Positions 61,101 through 64,000 of a DNA stretch of 64,000 nucleotides are shown here, in pieces. Position numbers and translations under genes: made by a program. The stretch lies in contig RCNN01000006.1 of NCBI GenBank assembly GCA_003667245.1, positions 1-64,000 of the forward strand. Direction: 5' to 3'. This stretch comes from Heterostelium multicystogenum (lineage: Eukaryota > Evosea > Eumycetozoa > Acytosteliales > Acytosteliaceae). Positions within the stretch are counted from its first letter, which is position 1, and each line of letters begins with the position of its first letter. The notes under the pieces are model-generated. The model saw only the letters and a program-made list of their open reading frames with translations, did not search any database and was not told the DNA's origin.

Positions 61101-63788
61101 TATCTTAAAATATCAAAACAATCAACTTTTTGTTTTCTCATTTAATTTTTGGGTTTAAGGAATTCCGAAATTGTAACAATAGTGATCAATCAAACAATCA
61201 ATCAATCAAATATCCAATAAAAGAGATAATTACAATTACATAAAGTAATAAATATTGTGATCAAAACTCCTTAATTAATGGTGGGTCATTTTTATATATT
61301 AGATTTAAATAATTGATTGAACCAGAAAACAGGTAACAGTTCGATTAAATCCATAATATTGAGTAATTAATTAAACCTAAAAAGATCTAACAAAGCTCGA
61401 AAATATGCAAATGAAGAGTTTCAGACCAAAACCCCAGATCTTGTGAGTTTTTGATTTGCTTCGTTGTTTCTTTTTTTAAATTTCCTAATTTGCAGGATGA
61501 CCATATAAGAATGATCAGCCACATACAATCCAATCATTTGTACAAAAAAACACATAATGGATACTATCTTTATGACATAATCGCATAAACCAACCCAAGT
61601 AACAATCCTTCAAATAAGCAAACCACATGTAAAACACGTAAACTCATCTTTTACCAAAATAGAGAACTCTTTTGATCATTTTCTTGTGTTGTAAAGTGCG
61701 GATTGTGTATAGTGAATACGAGTATTTATAAACGTTGGAACTAACTGACTCTGGAATTAAAAAAATAACAATAACAAGAGTACCAACATCATACTTGGGA
61801 AATTGTTGATGACTTCTTGATTGTTTTAAATCGAACCAAATGAAAACATAATTTTCACAAAAAAGGAAATATCACTTTTTAAAAACCAATTTGTAAATAA
61901 AAAACCATAACTAAAAAAAAAAAAAAAAAACAAACAACCAACAAAAATAAAAAGTATAATAATAAATAAAATAATGTTCATTTTTAAAGCTATTATTATT
62001 ATTAATTAATAATATAAAAATAAAAAAAAGAAAGAAAGCGTTGAAAAACAACGATGAAAGTGAATGGAGGTTTGTCAAATTTCACAAGTTTTTGAATTGA
62101 AAAACCAAAAACAACAACAAGAAACAACATTTTTTACTTAATTAGTACGGGAAATTTGGGACTGAGTTAGGGGGATCGTCATCATTCAACTTTATTTGTT
62201 GCATTCTTTTTTATGGGGTTTTCTTACATTTGTCAATATTTTATTTTTTTGTTTTTAGGTTTTGTTGTTGCTCATTCAATTTCTAATATTGGTATTTGAT
62301 GATGTTGTAGTATTTCCAGTACCTTTTGCACTAACATTCCATTCATTTCTCTATGTTTCTATCTTATCATTCAATTCTAACAATACCAATACACAATTAA
62401 AACATCAAACCAAACATTATCCATTATCAAAAAAACCAACATAATCAAATTACCAGTTATTTAATAATAATAATAACAATAATAATAGTAGTAGATTAAT
62501 AATAAAATATACACAAATCTAAAGATATTTAAATTAATAATAATAATAATAATAAAAGTAAAAAGTAGTAAACAAATAGATCTTTAGTTATTTAAGAAAT
62601 TAAGAAAAGACTATAGAATAAGATAAAAGTCATCAAGTTGGTTGGTTATCGATTCAATAGGAAAGAAAAGATAAAAGAAAATAGTCAGTTAGTTACAGAT
62701 AAATAGATTGATAGAATAGATAGATAATAGAGTAATTCGCTATTTATTCATTTTAAAATTGTAAGAAGATTGCCAAAAGCAAGAATATAGTAGGACTTTG
62801 TATTGTATTGAACTTTGCATCGTTAACTAGGAAGTAGTTTTGGAGCTTTCAAAATGGGATTTGAACATTGAGAAGAGTTTGATTTTATTGAAATCATCTC
62901 CACCCATTAAATTGCAAAAAACTTATATCTTATGTTTTGCTTATGACGATCCAATTTCATATCAAAAATTTACAGAAAAACAAATGAAATTCCACCCTTC
63001 CCCCATTATGTATTATTTTATAATTATATTATTTGGATTATTAAGTTAATCTTAAATGAATGTGTAGTTGTAATATCATCATTTATTACTATTATTGTTT
63101 TTATTTGTTGATATTAGTTAATTTTAGTAGTTGTAGTAGTTGTAGCAACAGTGTATATAATAATAATCATAAATACATGTAACACACATTATGATTATAT
63201 TATGATTTAAGGAGATTCAATTTTATTAATTTAACTTTTGTTATTCATAAAATTTGAAATTTAAACACTATAATCGTTTATATTTATCTATTTCATCAAA
63301 TTGACAACATTGATTTCCTAAATTTCATAACATCATTTTCATTTTACCACATCTCACACAGCACCTCAACCTCGTTAACTACCAACTACACTATTATCAC
63401 ACCAAACGCACAACACACATCCAATAAATATGGAAACAAGCAAACCAAGCAGCAAACAACATAACTAAACTAACTAAAAAAAAAACCATATTCAATTCAA
63501 TTCAATCCAATTCAAATTTACTTTTTAGTTTATTATATATAATATCAGACATTTAGTATATAATATAATATTATTTATATATTTAAAGTTCAATATCTTT
63601 TGTCTTGTTTAAATGATCAAACTTTAAACAATAAACATTTGACTAACATTGAATTCTGATTCCTTGAATATAATAGAGTGATTTGTAATATTAAATAAAG
63701 AAATCGGATCGAATCGAAAGCATATCGATCTTATAATTGAATATTTATTTAAACGAAACACGAAGATCAAAACCTAAAGAGTTGTAGG
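61101..63788. other. 2.7-kb region without a recognisable gene
   Basis: Very AT-rich with long A runs (61913-61931 and 62023-62030), AAC-type repeats near 62110, and TAA/ATA runs near 62465-62560. It includes the second copy of the 41.28-kb sequence (61911-61977). Short frames at 62262-62444 and 62840-63049 start at TTG and lack protein-like features. It probably serves as the long upstream region of the F-box gene. Confidence 0.5.
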
Positions 63789-64000
63789 ATGAGCAGTGTT
63801 TTTCCTCATCAACACACATCGACAATCATTGTTACCAGTAGTAAGAGTCAGACATTAACTCACCGAGAGCGCGCAGTGGAGTTGTTGGATCTTCCAGATG
63901 ATATATTGCTGTTCATCTTTAGTTTCCTCGACGAACAATCACTGACACGTGTCAGCCAGATCTCAAACTTCTTCAATTCAATCTCATCAAACCACAACAT
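63789..64000 (+). CDS. F-box protein, N-terminal part, truncated at the window edge
   Basis: From ATG 63789 an open frame runs to the end of the window. After a Ser/Thr/His-rich leader comes LLDLPDDILLFIFSFLDEQS and LTRVSQISNFF, a clear F-box (LPDDIL...IFSFL...L.R). F-box proteins link SKP1-cullin ubiquitin ligases to substrates; the substrate-binding part lies outside the window. A long 5' upstream region (over 2 kb) precedes it. Confidence 0.85.
   Translation, partial: MSSVFPHQHTSTIIVTSSKSQTLTHRERAVELLDLPDDILLFIFSFLDEQSLTRVSQISNFFNSISSNHN

Noticed and set aside
62262..63049. Two short plus-strand frames
   Set aside because: They begin at TTG, have no domain or conserved motif, and lie in a long A/T-only region.
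1..64000. CRISPR arrays, bacterial operons, rRNA genes
   Set aside because: No regularly spaced repeats, Shine-Dalgarno-led gene strings or rRNA sequence are present; gene structure is eukaryotic throughout.

Overview
The window comes from the nuclear genome of a dictyostelid social amoeba (Amoebozoa). It is very AT-rich, with short GT..AG introns of about 50-80 bases, A/T-only intergenic stretches, Asn/Gln/Ser/Thr-rich tracts, and lineage-typical genes: a vWFA alpha-kinase, a FAR-acyltransferase ether-lipid enzyme, B-box/kelch-like proteins and a TIG-domain secreted protein. The species cannot be fixed from the sequence alone.

Layout: 1-2.5 kb, minus, broken HEAT-like gene; 3.3-4.0 kb, minus, molybdopterin synthase large subunit; 4.2-6.0 kb, plus, B-box/kelch-like copy 1; 6.6-12.1 kb, plus, five-exon secreted protein with TIG, SdrD-like and crystallin-like repeats; 12.4-13.5 kb, plus, kelch-like copy 2; 14.0-17.6 kb, plus, leucine-rich-repeat protein; 18.2-18.7 kb, plus, small charged protein; 18.8-22.1 kb, minus, KDM5-type JmjN/ARID/JmjC protein; 23.3-24.4 kb, minus, APC10 in five small exons; 25.0-26.3 kb, plus, ankyrin-SET protein; 26.6-28.5 kb, minus, Mediator subunit 1; 29.2-30.2 kb, plus, a homologue of the bacterial type VI secretion tube protein Hcp; 30.5-31.6 kb, plus, bZIP factor; 31.7-38.6 kb, minus, a hypothetical gene, a condensin G subunit, a nuclease-like protein, a very small gene and a Crinkler-type NTPase-nuclease; 39.5-44.0 kb, minus, two decayed kelch-like copies with a LINE fragment and a tRNA-Glu; 44.8-47.7 kb, plus, RBM5/6/10-type splicing factor; 49.0-49.9 kb, plus, SCAMP; 50.0-51.9 kb, minus, methylmalonate-semialdehyde dehydrogenase; 53.0-56.7 kb, plus, FARAT; 57.3-59.5 kb, plus, vWFA alpha-kinase; 59.7-61.1 kb, minus, ankyrin-repeat protein; 63.8 kb to the end, plus, the start of an F-box gene.

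The chromatin and cell-cycle genes (KDM5, SET, MED1, condensin G, APC10) and the metabolic genes (MOCS2B, MMSDH, FARAT) are ordinary single-copy housekeeping genes. The 35-44 kb block is accessory: nuclease/effector-like proteins, a multicopy family, a retrotransposon fragment and a tRNA lie side by side.

Many otherwise well-conserved genes carry single-base frameshifts, often inside homopolymer runs. These probably reflect sequencing or assembly error, so a broken frame here is weak evidence for a pseudogene unless several kinds of damage coincide, as they do in kelch-like copies 3 and 4.
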